The position numbers and the translations under genes were made by a program. A stretch of 64,000 nt of DNA, taken from assembly GCF_030066995.1 (NCBI RefSeq), contig NZ_JASJAP010000003.1, positions 62,001 through 126,000 of the forward strand. Reading direction: 5' to 3'. Below the pieces are notes generated by a model, which had not been told where the DNA came from, did no database searches, and saw only the letters and a list, made by a program, of their open reading frames with translations. The stretch is from Erythrobacter sp. (lineage in GTDB: Bacteria > Pseudomonadota > Alphaproteobacteria > Sphingomonadales > Sphingomonadaceae). Shown here piece by piece: positions 53,613 through 63,022 of this stretch (the stretch's first letter is position 1; each line of letters opens with the position of its first letter).

Positions 53613-55970
53613 TTAGAGAGCGGAGCTCTTATGATAGGATCGACCCCGGAAGAAGCGCACGAATTGCTCTCGCAGCGTTAGCTTTCCTGGGAAGTCGCCT
53701 TCGAAGTAGTCCGAGGCTTCGAAGTAGAACTGGATCGAGTCCCCGTATTTTCGGCGAGCGTGCTCGGCGTAGTCGACCTGATTGTAAATACAGCCCGCAA
53801 CATTGCTTGAACCAAGCAATTCAAGCGTGGCGCGCATCTGTTCGATGGTCGTATCACCCCATTTGGCCACAACAAGGGTATCGTCAGTGTAATCGGTCAT
53901 GGATCGGGCGTCCCGGACTGCCAAAGTGGCTGGAGCGTTCACCACAACCAGATCAAAACGTGATTTCAATTCAATGACTAGCTGGCGGAACCTCGAAGAA
54001 CTCAAGACGGCGGCCGGCTCTGCAACCGGTTGCGACGCGCTGAACAGCATGAAGCGCGACAGCATGTCTTCGGCGTTGTCATGAAACGCGAGGTCCATGC
54101 TTGTTTCGGCCTCACCGTTGTCTTCCTCGCTCGGCGGAGCGAGCAGAGCGTGGAGATCGACATTTCCTCGCACCAGATCCATGAGCTCTGGTGCGTCAAT
54201 ATCCTTCTGGATTTTCTGAAGGATACCCGAGCGCCTCAGGTCCAGATCGAGGATCACGGCCTTTTTCCCCATAGCGACGGCAGCCGCCGCGATCGTGAGG
54301 GCAATCACCGACTTTCCATCTCCCGGCAAAGGAGAGGTGATAAGGACGCTTTGAGACTGGTTCAGCGGCATGAGCGCTCTGGTCTCGGCGTATATCGATC
54401 GCGCGACCTCAGCGAATAGCGATTGCGGTTCTCCGAAAACGGGGGATTCGCGCAGCTTGGAGGAGATACCGCCAGACATGTCCGGCAACATGCCAAACAC
54501 CGGCAGAGCGAAATATTTCCGGATCTGCGCCACCGTCCGCAGCCGATCGTCGAGTACGTCGATCATGAAGGCCACCATTACGGCCAGAATGCCGGCGCCC
54601 AGCATGGCTACGATCGTCGTCTTCAGAGGCGAGGGTGAGATGCGTTCCCCGTTCGGAGTGGCAGGTGAGATAATGTTCGAGGAAACCCCTTCGACCAGTT
54701 TCTCGGATTGCACTTGCGTGATTTGATCGCCGATCTCGGCGACCGCCGCCGCTGTTGTTTGCGCTTCCCGTTCCAACTCTTGCAAGAGCGGCGTGTTGGC
54801 CGCGTTCTGGTAGGCTCTCGATGTCAGGGAAGCCACGACCGACTGAAGCTGGCTTGCGCGCGCGGCGTCGCGCGCGGCATCGGCTTGCGCCATCTGGCGC
54901 ATTCGGGCCGCTTCGGCATTCGCCTGATCCTGAGCTGCGCGGCGGGCGGCTTCTTCCTCGCGCGCGAGATTTGAGCGAACGTTCTGCAGTTCGCTTTCGA
55001 CCCGAGCGAGTTCGGGATAGCCACTTCCATACGTCTGTGAGAGTCGGGCGAGTTCTGCGCTGAGTTGCGCCTCTTGACGTTGAAGCTGCTGCACAGCTGC
55101 GGAGGTCGCTCCGGCCGTTGAATTGATACTCGCGGCGCTCGCGATACCCGCGCTCTGCGCTGCCGAGCCCGAACCCATCGCGCTTGCCGATGCAGCTTCA
55201 CTCGCGATCCGGTTTATCTGCGCAAGGTCTTCGGCGCCGCCAGCGCCGACCAGCATCCGGTTCTTTACACGAAACTCGGCCAGCTCTTCGGCTGCTTCCA
55301 CCGCGCGTTGCATGCGAGCGTCGCGTTCCGTGCTCAACTCTGCAAGGAGCTCCTCGCGCCGTCCGGCGTCGCGCGCGCGCTTTAGATCACGAACCGCTTC
55401 GGGAAAGGAGTTCGCAATTCGCGCCGCAAGCTCGGGCGAACGAGAGATGGCGGCCAGTTCGATCAGGTCCGAACCATCTTCGGACTCGACACGAGTCATA
55501 TCAAGCACGGTTGAAATCGCGGCGGTCATCCGCTTGCTTTCATCGCCACCAGGCGCGCCGCCCATTTCATCAAGAAAATCAGGATCGTTCAGAAGGCCGA
55601 GGCTCTCGACGACCATCTGAGCCGAATTGCGCGAGCGATAGAGCTTGCTTTCGTTGGCAAGACGTTGCGAATTGCGGGCAAGCACGTCGGCTTGGTTTGT
55701 TCCCGTTTCATCGATGAGCTCAACTTTGATATTGGCGGTGGACCGATAAAGACTGGGCGATGTCAATTGCCACACCAGAGTTCCAAGTGTTACGAGTGCG
55801 ATGATGGACAGCACCAGAACTTTGTGGCGCTCGAACGTGCGAATGAGGTCCACAAGCCCGAATTGATCTGATGAAGGCTCCGCCTCGACCGGCTGATAAC
55901 GGGGGGTTAGCGGCGCCGGCCGCTGAGTGGGGAAGCCCTCTCTCGACTGATCAAGGGCAATATCGTTCAC
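53613..55970 (-). CDS. polysaccharide chain-length determinant/BY-kinase (Wzc-like)
   Basis: The 785-residue protein begins at GTG 55970 (GGAGAA upstream). It has a Wzz domain with TM1 (HKVLVLSIIALVTLGTLVWQ), a long periplasmic coiled coil and TM2 (TTIVAMLGAGILAVMVAFMI). A cytosolic tyrosine kinase domain follows: Walker A SPLPGDGKSVIALTI, Walker A' AVILDLDLRRS, Walker B LVVVNAPATL. Several tyrosines lie in the last 50 residues (VDYAEH, KYGD, FYFE, DYFE, SYHK). It controls chain length and export. Confidence 0.93.
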   Translation of the reverse strand: MNDIALDQSREGFPTQRPAPLTPRYQPVEAEPSSDQFGLVDLIRTFERHKVLVLSIIALVTLGTLVWQLTSPSLYRSTANIKVELIDETGTNQADVLARNSQRLANESKLYRSRNSAQMVVESLGLLNDPDFLDEMGGAPGGDESKRMTAAISTVLDMTRVESEDGSDLIELAAISRSPELAARIANSFPEAVRDLKRARDAGRREELLAELSTERDARMQRAVEAAEELAEFRVKNRMLVGAGGAEDLAQINRIASEAASASAMGSGSAAQSAGIASAASINSTAGATSAAVQQLQRQEAQLSAELARLSQTYGSGYPELARVESELQNVRSNLAREEEAARRAAQDQANAEAARMRQMAQADAARDAARASQLQSVVASLTSRAYQNAANTPLLQELEREAQTTAAAVAEIGDQITQVQSEKLVEGVSSNIISPATPNGERISPSPLKTTIVAMLGAGILAVMVAFMIDVLDDRLRTVAQIRKYFALPVFGMLPDMSGGISSKLRESPVFGEPQSLFAEVARSIYAETRALMPLNQSQSVLITSPLPGDGKSVIALTIAAAAVAMGKKAVILDLDLRRSGILQKIQKDIDAPELMDLVRGNVDLHALLAPPSEEDNGEAETSMDLAFHDNAEDMLSRFMLFSASQPVAEPAAVLSSSRFRQLVIELKSRFDLVVVNAPATLAVRDARSMTDYTDDTLVVAKWGDTTIEQMRATLELLGSSNVAGCIYNQVDYAEHARRKYGDSIQFYFEASDYFEGDFPGKLTLREQFVRFFRGRSYHKSSAL

Positions 55971-56062
55971 CGCTGTTCTCCGTTGCTTGCCGTGTTTCCG
56001 GTGCTGAAACCACGAGATTTTGTGGCATGGTAATAGAGCAAGGTAAGTCTGGCCGTAAAAGG

Positions 56063-57217
56063 CTATTGCGGAGTGCTGGGCTCTCTTTCGGCTACCTCTT
56101 TTGGTGGATACCATGAGCGGTCGCGATTCTGATCGGCCAATTCTTTGTAAAGGATCCGATGTTTCGAGGCTGTTCGATCGATCGAGAACTCGCGGCTTTT
56201 CTCAAGAGAACCAACTGAGAGCTTTCGATGTAAATCGGGATCCTCGAGTACTTCGCAAACGCTTTGTGCGATGGCGTTGGCGTCACCAAGGGGCGGTTTT
56301 TTGCCGTTTTCGTTGTCGTGAACCAATTCGCGGTTCCCAGGGACATCAGTTGCCACAATTGGCAATCCACTCGCCATTGCCTCAAGAAGGGTCAGGGGCA
56401 TCCCTTCGAACAGAGAGACATTCAGATAGAGGTCACTTTCCTGCATCAGCTTCGGGACATCTGACCTCTCGCCGAGAAATTCGACAATATCATCAAGGGC
56501 TCGCTCTTTTGTCTGCGCCCTCAACTTTTGAAGATCGGCACCACCTCCTGCGATTCGGAAGACGGGCAGCGGGTCGATTGATCGAGCGGCTTTGAGCGCC
56601 GACGCGACATCAAGGATCAGTCTGTAATTCTTCTGCTCGCTGATGGTCCCGACGGACAGGATCGATTTTACCCCTTGTGCCAGGGTGCGGGGCACCCCCG
56701 CGGTGAACGATCGGTTCGCAGCGTTTGGAATGCGGACAATTTTGCCGCTGGCATGGCGGCGCAGTATCTCCTCAACTTCCGCGCCGATGGCCACATATCC
56801 TTGGGTCATCTGATCGAACACTTTGAAGAGCCAAGTTGGAAAAGGAATGTGTGTGTTGTGGTGGGTGAGCACCGTGGGTATTGCGCGCAGTCCGATTGTC
56901 GCCATGGGCAGTGCGCGAACGGTGTGGCAATGGATGATATCGGGTTCGAACCCGCGCAGCGCTGCGCGCAGTTTTATGGCCCCCATCAGGGGGTTGCGGC
57001 GTGACGAAAGCCCCAGCGAGAGGAAATCCGCTCCTACGGAACGGATCTGCTCTGCCATCCGCGCCTCGGTTTCGGCGGAATTGCCAACAGTTTCCGCGTC
57101 GCAGAGCGCGACGACAAGCGCTCGATCGCCTAGCCTTGCGAACTCAGCCGATAAGGCGGAAACCAAGACCTCGGCGCCGCCGGTTGTAAGACTGTTGATG
57201 ATTGAGCAAACGCGCAT
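56063..57217 (-). CDS. GT4-family glycosyltransferase
   Basis: The 384-residue GT-B enzyme starts MRVCSIINSLTTGGAEVLVS and has SILSVGTISEQKNYRLILDV, then EFLGERSDVPKLMQESDLYL. The nucleotide-sugar binding motif is SLFEGMPLTLLEAMASGLPI with VATDVPGNRELV. It adds a sugar from a nucleotide donor to a lipid-linked acceptor on the cytosolic face. The donor is unknown. The ribosome site GGGAGGAG precedes the ATG. Confidence 0.94.
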   Translation of the reverse strand: MRVCSIINSLTTGGAEVLVSALSAEFARLGDRALVVALCDAETVGNSAETEARMAEQIRSVGADFLSLGLSSRRNPLMGAIKLRAALRGFEPDIIHCHTVRALPMATIGLRAIPTVLTHHNTHIPFPTWLFKVFDQMTQGYVAIGAEVEEILRRHASGKIVRIPNAANRSFTAGVPRTLAQGVKSILSVGTISEQKNYRLILDVASALKAARSIDPLPVFRIAGGGADLQKLRAQTKERALDDIVEFLGERSDVPKLMQESDLYLNVSLFEGMPLTLLEAMASGLPIVATDVPGNRELVHDNENGKKPPLGDANAIAQSVCEVLEDPDLHRKLSVGSLEKSREFSIDRTASKHRILYKELADQNRDRSWYPPKEVAEREPSTPQ

Positions 57218-57238
57218 CGACTGCTCCTCCCGTTCAAA

Positions 57239-57412
57239 CTAAAGAGCCCACCGCAACAGCGGACCCAGATCTGGTAACGCGGGGTGGACTGAAGAGGGCC
57301 GTAGACCAAACCGCTGATAGAACGCGTCCAAGCGCAACACATTGCCAACGACGGGGCCCAGGCTGTGCTTAGCCAGACTTGACCATTGCTCCTGTGTCTC
57401 GGGGAGCGTCAT
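57239..57412 (-). CDS. 57-aa ORF coupled to the flippase gene
   Basis: The ATG at 57412 overlaps the flippase stop (ATGA). The ORF reads MTLPETQEQWSSLAKHSLGP, then VVGNVLRLDAFYQRFGLRPS, and ends at TAG 57239. It has no membrane segment. I do not recognise it. It may be a real small protein, or the remnant N-terminus of a larger gene that once stood between flippase and glycosyltransferase. Confidence 0.4.
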   Translation of the reverse strand: MTLPETQEQWSSLAKHSLGPVVGNVLRLDAFYQRFGLRPSSVHPALPDLGPLLRWAL

Positions 57413-58728
57413 GCTGGCGCCTCTCGTCTTTCGTAGGTCCCGTAGGCAGACCGGAAGGTAATCTCGAGCGCAATAAACGTCACGGCTGAGAAGGCGATAT
57501 GCGCGTAGTTGGCGCCGATGGCCCCGGCATCAGGTATGAGGATGTACGCTGTTGCGAAGAAGGCGAGTGTCGCGATCGCGGAGATGATCAGAACAGTTCC
57601 TGGCCGGTTCATGGCGAGCATTGTCGAGCGTGCTGGCGCTCCGACGAGGATCAAGGTAACGGCGATGAGCTGTGTCAGCAGTAGTGGATAGACGGTGCTG
57701 AACTCATCTCCAAACAGCCACTCAACCCCCAGCGCGCCCGCCGCCCATGTAACAAAGACAATCGCCAGTCCAATCGATATCAGAGCCAATTGGACCTTGG
57801 TTTTCACCGTGCGGACCGTGTCGAAGTTCTTTCTCGCCCACATACGAGAGAGGTCGGGATAGATCACCGCCTGAACATGCTGGCCAATCTGCTGGGCAAC
57901 CTTCGCGAAGCGCTTGGCAATGTGATAGAAACCGGCCGAAGTCGGGCCCGCAAGCGCCCCGACCATCAAAGTGTCCGCTTCCTGGGTCAACGTGCGCAAA
58001 GCGCTCGACGCGTTCGTGGACCACGCAAATCTCATAAACTCAGGAAATTGTTGCAGAATTCCGCTTGTTCCCGCGCTTATGGGATTGGCGACGCCAAGGC
58101 TATTCAACGCGCGTGCTGCCAGAACGGCGAACACGACAACGTCGATCAGCTGCGCAAGCGTCCACACGGCCAGAAAAACCGCCAGTTCGGCTCCCAGAGA
58201 CCAAGCGAGCGCCGCGAGCGCGAGGCGCAAGGTGGCTGAGAAAAGACCAAAATAGGCGAGCAGTCTAAACTGTCCGGCCATGCGCAGCGCTGCTGTCGGA
58301 ACTCCGCGGATGTTGAACGCGATCGCTGGGGCAAATATCGCCAGCAAGACGAAGTGTGATGGGTCGAGCCCGATGAAGGGAAGAAGAAAGTATCCTCCGA
58401 CTAGCATCAAGGCGGCGGCAAACCATGCGCAGGCGAAATCAAGCATCAAACCGAGTAGAAACAGCCGGCCCAGTTTTTCGGGGTCATCCTCAGTATCAGT
58501 CTGGGTGCCGAAACGAATAAGGGCTTGCCAACTCTCAAAGCGAATGAGGCGCTCGCAAATTCGGCCAACTGTGAGCACGAGAGCAAGGATACCATACGCC
58601 TCGGGACCAAGCGCCCGGGCGGCGACAACCGTGCTGAGGGCCATCATCGCCGCGACCGCCATGCTCCCGCTCATGAGGTGCGCGATGCTTGCGAGCCGGG
58701 AGCGTAGGATTGTGTTTCCGCTTTCCAC
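57409..58728 (-). CDS. Wzx-type polysaccharide flippase
   Basis: The 439-residue MOP-superfamily transporter has 12 or so hydrophobic segments (SMAVAAMMALSTVVAARALG, LVLTVGRICERLIRFESWQA, TMLAMNRPGTVLIISAIATL). It flips lipid-linked repeat units across the inner membrane. It lies in the minus-strand operon between the ligase gene and the coupled 57-residue ORF. The class is clear; the substrate is not. Confidence 0.92.
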   Translation of the reverse strand: MESGNTILRSRLASIAHLMSGSMAVAAMMALSTVVAARALGPEAYGILALVLTVGRICERLIRFESWQALIRFGTQTDTEDDPEKLGRLFLLGLMLDFACAWFAAALMLVGGYFLLPFIGLDPSHFVLLAIFAPAIAFNIRGVPTAALRMAGQFRLLAYFGLFSATLRLALAALAWSLGAELAVFLAVWTLAQLIDVVVFAVLAARALNSLGVANPISAGTSGILQQFPEFMRFAWSTNASSALRTLTQEADTLMVGALAGPTSAGFYHIAKRFAKVAQQIGQHVQAVIYPDLSRMWARKNFDTVRTVKTKVQLALISIGLAIVFVTWAAGALGVEWLFGDEFSTVYPLLLTQLIAVTLILVGAPARSTMLAMNRPGTVLIISAIATLAFFATAYILIPDAGAIGANYAHIAFSAVTFIALEITFRSAYGTYERREAPA

Positions 58729-58760
58729 TGCAGATCGTCCTCAGGCCTGACTTGCCGCGA

Positions 58761-60107
58761 TCACTGCCACGTGTCCCGCCAGATGCGATTGGATGCCGCG
58801 TGAACGGCGAAACATGCGCTCATTGCCAGCAGGACCGGCAGGATCCACGCCCTCGTGTACATGTGAGGGATGGCAAAGGTGTAGACATTGAAGACCGCGA
58901 CGACCGCCAAGATCATCGCTCCATCAGTGCGGTTTCGCGAAATCGCGACCATCGCCGCCACGATCATCGTCAACACGATGAGCAATAGGCCGATGAAGGC
59001 CAAAACGCCGCCTTCATTCCAGATGAGCAGATGGGTCTCATGCACCGGCGCTCCGTGTGAGCTGACCACGCGGAACTGGTCGACGCCAAGACCCACGATG
59101 ATGTTGTCATCCGTCATTTGCCAAGCTTCTGCAATTAGGTCTGAGCGGTCGCTGAATGTGCCAGCCTGATTGAGATTGCCCGTCGACAAGGCAGCAAAAA
59201 CCCGCTCCTCAAACGCCGAGGGAAGAGGGAGACCGGAAACAAGGTACAACGATGAAGCGATCACGGCGACGACCGAAGCTCTCAGGAATGTCCCCAGGCC
59301 CGAAACCGCAATGTAGATCCCCACGCTGGCCACTGAGGCGCAGAAACCGGTGAACGAGCCGCTAGCAAGCAAGCCCCAGACGAGCAGAGCGCCACAAAGA
59401 ATGCCGATGCCCAGTGGAATGATACCGCGACGAAGGCAGTACAAAAGCATCGGGAGCGCGAAAGCAATCATAGCGCCGTTCGCATTGGGTTCCCCCGACA
59501 TTGCGCCAACTCTGCCATTGCCGGTCACAAAGTCGGGGCCGAGAAATTCCTTCGTCACAGAGTATTCGAGGAGCAGGCTGGCAGAGATTCCGATCAACTG
59601 AGATACCGCGATCCCAATTACGAACAGCGCAGGCAGCGTCCGCGTGAGCGAATTTTGTTGGCCCATCAAAAGCATGGGCAGGAGAAGGAACGCGAACAGG
59701 TACTGGGCTCCAACAATCAGCCACCGATCGACGCTGCCGCTATCGACAGAGCCTATCAGCAGTCCCAGAAGCATCAAACCCAGACCAAGCAGCCAGAAAA
59801 CCGTCAGTTTCTCGAATGGTCGGGCGTTGACATCGCCTCGCAGAAGCATGGTGACCATGACTACCGATAGAACGACATCGCTCACGGTCAGATTTATCTG
59901 CGGCAGCTTGAAGAGCGACCAGCCGCAAAAGAAAATGGCGATCATCAACGCGGCTCTTACGAACCGCGGCGTGGGTCTGGCGCGATCACCGATGCCATTC
60001 AGGGGCTCATTGCCGACAGCGCTCTGCGCCCAGGCTTGGCCGGCGAGCGATGGGTCTTGCAAGGTTGCCGCATCCGACACGTCGTGGAGATTGGTTTGAT
60101 CGCTCAT
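58761..60107 (-). CDS. O-antigen ligase/polymerase-family membrane protein
   Basis: The 448-residue protein starts MSDQTNLHDVSDAATLQDPS from the ATG at 60107 (AGGGTG upstream). It has about 11 hydrophobic segments and the Wzy_C signature with a large periplasmic loop (SGEPNANGAMIAFALPMLLY, then HGAPVHETHLLIWNEGGVLA). It either polymerises repeat units or ligates them. Its membership in the same operon as the Wzc-like and Wzx proteins favours polymerase. Confidence 0.9.
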   Translation of the reverse strand: MSDQTNLHDVSDAATLQDPSLAGQAWAQSAVGNEPLNGIGDRARPTPRFVRAALMIAIFFCGWSLFKLPQINLTVSDVVLSVVMVTMLLRGDVNARPFEKLTVFWLLGLGLMLLGLLIGSVDSGSVDRWLIVGAQYLFAFLLLPMLLMGQQNSLTRTLPALFVIGIAVSQLIGISASLLLEYSVTKEFLGPDFVTGNGRVGAMSGEPNANGAMIAFALPMLLYCLRRGIIPLGIGILCGALLVWGLLASGSFTGFCASVASVGIYIAVSGLGTFLRASVVAVIASSLYLVSGLPLPSAFEERVFAALSTGNLNQAGTFSDRSDLIAEAWQMTDDNIIVGLGVDQFRVVSSHGAPVHETHLLIWNEGGVLAFIGLLLIVLTMIVAAMVAISRNRTDGAMILAVVAVFNVYTFAIPHMYTRAWILPVLLAMSACFAVHAASNRIWRDTWQ

Positions 60108-60440
60108 TCTAGTTGCACCCTGCAAGAAGGGTGGCGTCTCGACAACGGTTTATCAGTCCAGTTTCCTGCGCATTGGGGCTATAATGTGCCCACAGGAATG
60201 AGTGGACGGGATATACCAAAGATAGCTTGCTCGGTGTTCTCCCCTCTGCAACGCTTTGACACTCTATACGAGAACGTTGGAAACCGCTGGGGAAGCTGTC
60301 TTCGAAATCTTTTTCCTGAAACAGCGTAACAGCAACAAGGCTATCAGCACCGGCACATCCCGCCCGCTCGTTTTTGATGTCGATTCATGTGTCTCGCTGC
60401 ATCGGCGCTGTTCTTATCGCACTCCAAAGAGGCCGGAAGC
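60108..60440. other. divergent intergenic region in the polysaccharide locus
   Basis: About 330 bases lie between the ligase/polymerase operon (minus) and the beta-helix gene (plus). No gene is credible. A TATAAT at 60180-60185 on the plus strand is a possible -10, without a clear -35. Promoters for both directions should lie here. Confidence 0.45.
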
Positions 60441-61814
60441 ATGAGGAAAAGCGTTACAAGGACGGTTTCGGCGACTGCGATGTCGCTATTGCTGAGCTCA
60501 AGCCTTGCTGTCCCGCAATGCACTGAAGAAGTGATTGCGCAGTCGCCAGGCGATGCGAAGCCAATACCGGGACATAAAGCCTTTCCGGTGGCGGTTGGTC
60601 ACGGCGCGGGCGCTCAGGGAGGCCAAGGCGGCGAAATAATATACGTCACCAATCGCGATAACTCCGGTCCCGGTTCGCTCCGCAACTGCCTTGTTGCGAC
60701 TGGAAAGCGCGTGTGCGTCTTTCGAATTGGGGGAGTCTTCCGCTTCACCACTGAGCCTCCCATAATCAAGAATCCCTATCTCACGATTGCTGGCCAGACC
60801 GCTCCGGGGGGCGGCGTCTTAATCACGCACTCGGGCGGCGTCTTTGCGCACACTCCCATCGTGATCAAAAACACGCACGATGTTATTGTGCGTCATGTGC
60901 GTGTGCGTCTGGACCGCCTGAGCGCTAATCGCGAAAGCGACGACGCCTTCACGATCGAGAACAGCACCGACGTCATTCTCGATCATGTCAGCGGAAGTTG
61001 GGCGAGCGATGAGTTGGTCAATGGCTATGGTGATAACGATCGCATTACGATCAGCAACTCTATTTTCGCCTATGGCATCCCCCGACATGACAAATGCGCA
61101 CTGCTTGGTAGCGACCCCATAGATCGTCAAAATGTGAGCTTTGTCGGCAATCTGTGCGCTCACAACGGCGATCGCAATCCGGACATCAATTTCCCACCGG
61201 GATCGTGCATCGAAGTGGTCAACAATGTGCTGTACAACGCCCAATCTGAGTTTGCGGAGGTTTGGGAGAGCTATGGCGGAACCCCGGTCGCTATTGCGGG
61301 GAACACCTTCGTGAAAGGCCCGGATTCAAGCGTCCGCTCGCAAGGCGTCACTCGGATTCGAACCGGTTCGCGCGGCAAGGCGCGGATTTATCTCTGGGAT
61401 AACCAGTTTGTGGGAACATTCAATCACGTGACGAAATCGGCAAAAGCCGTCCTGATAGAAAAGCCGGACTGTCCGATGACGGTAACGCCTGTCGCGGCTG
61501 AAAAGGCGTATGAAAGTGTCCTCGAAACCGCCGGGGCGTGGCCACGCGATGCGATCGATGAGCGTGTGGTCCGCGACGTCCGAGACCGGAGCGGTCGGAT
61601 CGTGAACGAGCCCGGATCCCTCCCTGCGATTGCGGCGGGCAAGGCCTATGATGACGCGGACGAGGACGGCATGGATGATAATTGGGAAATCGCGCACGGA
61701 GCCGATCCGCGGGTGACCGATATGTGGGAAGATGCCGATGCAAACGGTATCTCGAACTTCGAGGAGTTCCTTTCCTTTCGCGAAGTCGCCTTGCGCGGGG
61801 GCGCAGGGGCGTGA
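60441..61814 (+). CDS. pectate-lyase-like secreted beta-helix protein
   Basis: The 457-residue protein has a signal peptide (MRKSVTRTVSATAMSLLLSS). The mature part begins like pectate lyases (VTNRDNSGPGSLRNCLVATG, then RIGGVFRF, NPYLTIAGQTAPGGGVLITH). A right-handed parallel beta-helix follows (DVIVRHVRVRLDR, DVILDHVSGSWASDE). The C-terminal tail has calcium-binding repeats (DEDGMDDNWE, DADANGISNFEEFL). It may trim or shape the polysaccharide during export. The substrate is unknown. Confidence 0.87.
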   Translation: MRKSVTRTVSATAMSLLLSSSLAVPQCTEEVIAQSPGDAKPIPGHKAFPVAVGHGAGAQGGQGGEIIYVTNRDNSGPGSLRNCLVATGKRVCVFRIGGVFRFTTEPPIIKNPYLTIAGQTAPGGGVLITHSGGVFAHTPIVIKNTHDVIVRHVRVRLDRLSANRESDDAFTIENSTDVILDHVSGSWASDELVNGYGDNDRITISNSIFAYGIPRHDKCALLGSDPIDRQNVSFVGNLCAHNGDRNPDINFPPGSCIEVVNNVLYNAQSEFAEVWESYGGTPVAIAGNTFVKGPDSSVRSQGVTRIRTGSRGKARIYLWDNQFVGTFNHVTKSAKAVLIEKPDCPMTVTPVAAEKAYESVLETAGAWPRDAIDERVVRDVRDRSGRIVNEPGSLPAIAAGKAYDDADEDGMDDNWEIAHGADPRVTDMWEDADANGISNFEEFLSFREVALRGGAGA

Positions 61815-63022
61815 AGGCGTTCGATCTAGCTACCGCTATCGCCGCGTCAGAGCGAGGCGCTGAGCAGTCTCAGCCAGCCACGATCTGCTACCCTTTCGCT
61901 GGCGATAGCGTGGGCGGCAGCCACTTATCCCTTTTTGGTCTCCTAAAGAATCTCGATCCCGCCCGATATCGTGTGCTGATCGTTCCCGAGGATACCACTG
62001 GCAAGATCGCCGACCTATTCTCCGCGTTCGAGCAGTGCGAGGACCCTGGCAAGCCGCGCGTCGCCTTCACGCCCGGGGAGAAATTTAGCGTAGCGAATTT
62101 CATGCGAACCTTTGCTGGATTGCCTGCAAGAATTCGCTTCCTTCGTGAGAATGACGTTCGCTTGGTTCATACAAACGATGGGCGGACCCACGCGTCCTGG
62201 GCGCTTGCGGCTCGTCTCGCGGGCATCCCTTTAATCTGGCACCACAGAGCCGATCCCAAGGCGCTGGGTCTTCGTCTCTTAGCGCCCTTACTGGCCAGCA
62301 AAGTTCTTACCGTATCGAGTTTTTCTCTCCCAAAGGGTCGATTTTGGAGCGCCGCGCATAAAGCGCAGGTTGTCTTCAGCCCTTTTGATACCTCAAGCAC
62401 TGCAAACCGGGCCGAGGCACGTGAGAGGGTGCTAAAGCTTGCCGGGCTTCCAAGCGATTCCCTTCTCCTCGGTTACTTCGGCAGCTTCATCCCTCGAAAG
62501 AGACCGTTTCTCTTCGTTGATGTGATCGCAGAGCTTCGCGCACGGCTTGACCGACCGGTCTATGGCCTGATGTTTGGCGAGGCGGTTGTGCCCGAAATGG
62601 ACGCCGCATTACGGGAGCATATAAGGACAACGGGCATGGAAGACGCGGTTCGGCTCATGGGATTTTGCTCACCTGGCCACGAATGGATCGCAAGTTGCGA
62701 CCAGCTTATCGTGCCGGCGTTCGGCGAACCTCTCGGCCGGACACTCGTGGAAGCGATGCTGGTGAAAACGCCCGTGGTGGCGACGCGCTCCGGTGGTAAC
62801 GAAGAGGCGCTTGCCGATGACTGCGGAGTGCTTGTCGAACCGGAAAGCGCGAGGGCATTGGCCAATGGGGTAGAGGCTGTTTTGTCCGAGCCGCAAAAGA
62901 CTCAGTCGATGCTAGACCACGCTGCTCGCTCCGCAAGAGAGCGGTTTAGCGAGGCACGCCATGTGTCGACAGTAGTCGAGGTCTACGAAGACCTCCTCAA
63001 TGGGGGTTCGACAGACCGCTAG
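61811..63022 (+). CDS. GT4-family glycosyltransferase
   Basis: The 403-residue glycosyltransferase starts at GTG 61811, which overlaps the previous stop (GTGA). The N-terminal part has FAGDSVGGSHLSLFGLLKNL and HTNDGRTHASWALAARLAGI. The C-terminal motif is VPAFGEPLGRTLVEAMLVKT, then VVATRSGGNEEALADDCG. It is a retaining GT-B enzyme of unknown donor. The coupling to a beta-helix protein is unusual. The stop overlaps the end of the convergent beta-barrel gene. Confidence 0.92.
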   Translation: MKAFDLATAIAASERGAEQSQPATICYPFAGDSVGGSHLSLFGLLKNLDPARYRVLIVPEDTTGKIADLFSAFEQCEDPGKPRVAFTPGEKFSVANFMRTFAGLPARIRFLRENDVRLVHTNDGRTHASWALAARLAGIPLIWHHRADPKALGLRLLAPLLASKVLTVSSFSLPKGRFWSAAHKAQVVFSPFDTSSTANRAEARERVLKLAGLPSDSLLLGYFGSFIPRKRPFLFVDVIAELRARLDRPVYGLMFGEAVVPEMDAALREHIRTTGMEDAVRLMGFCSPGHEWIASCDQLIVPAFGEPLGRTLVEAMLVKTPVVATRSGGNEEALADDCGVLVEPESARALANGVEAVLSEPQKTQSMLDHAARSARERFSEARHVSTVVEVYEDLLNGGSTDR

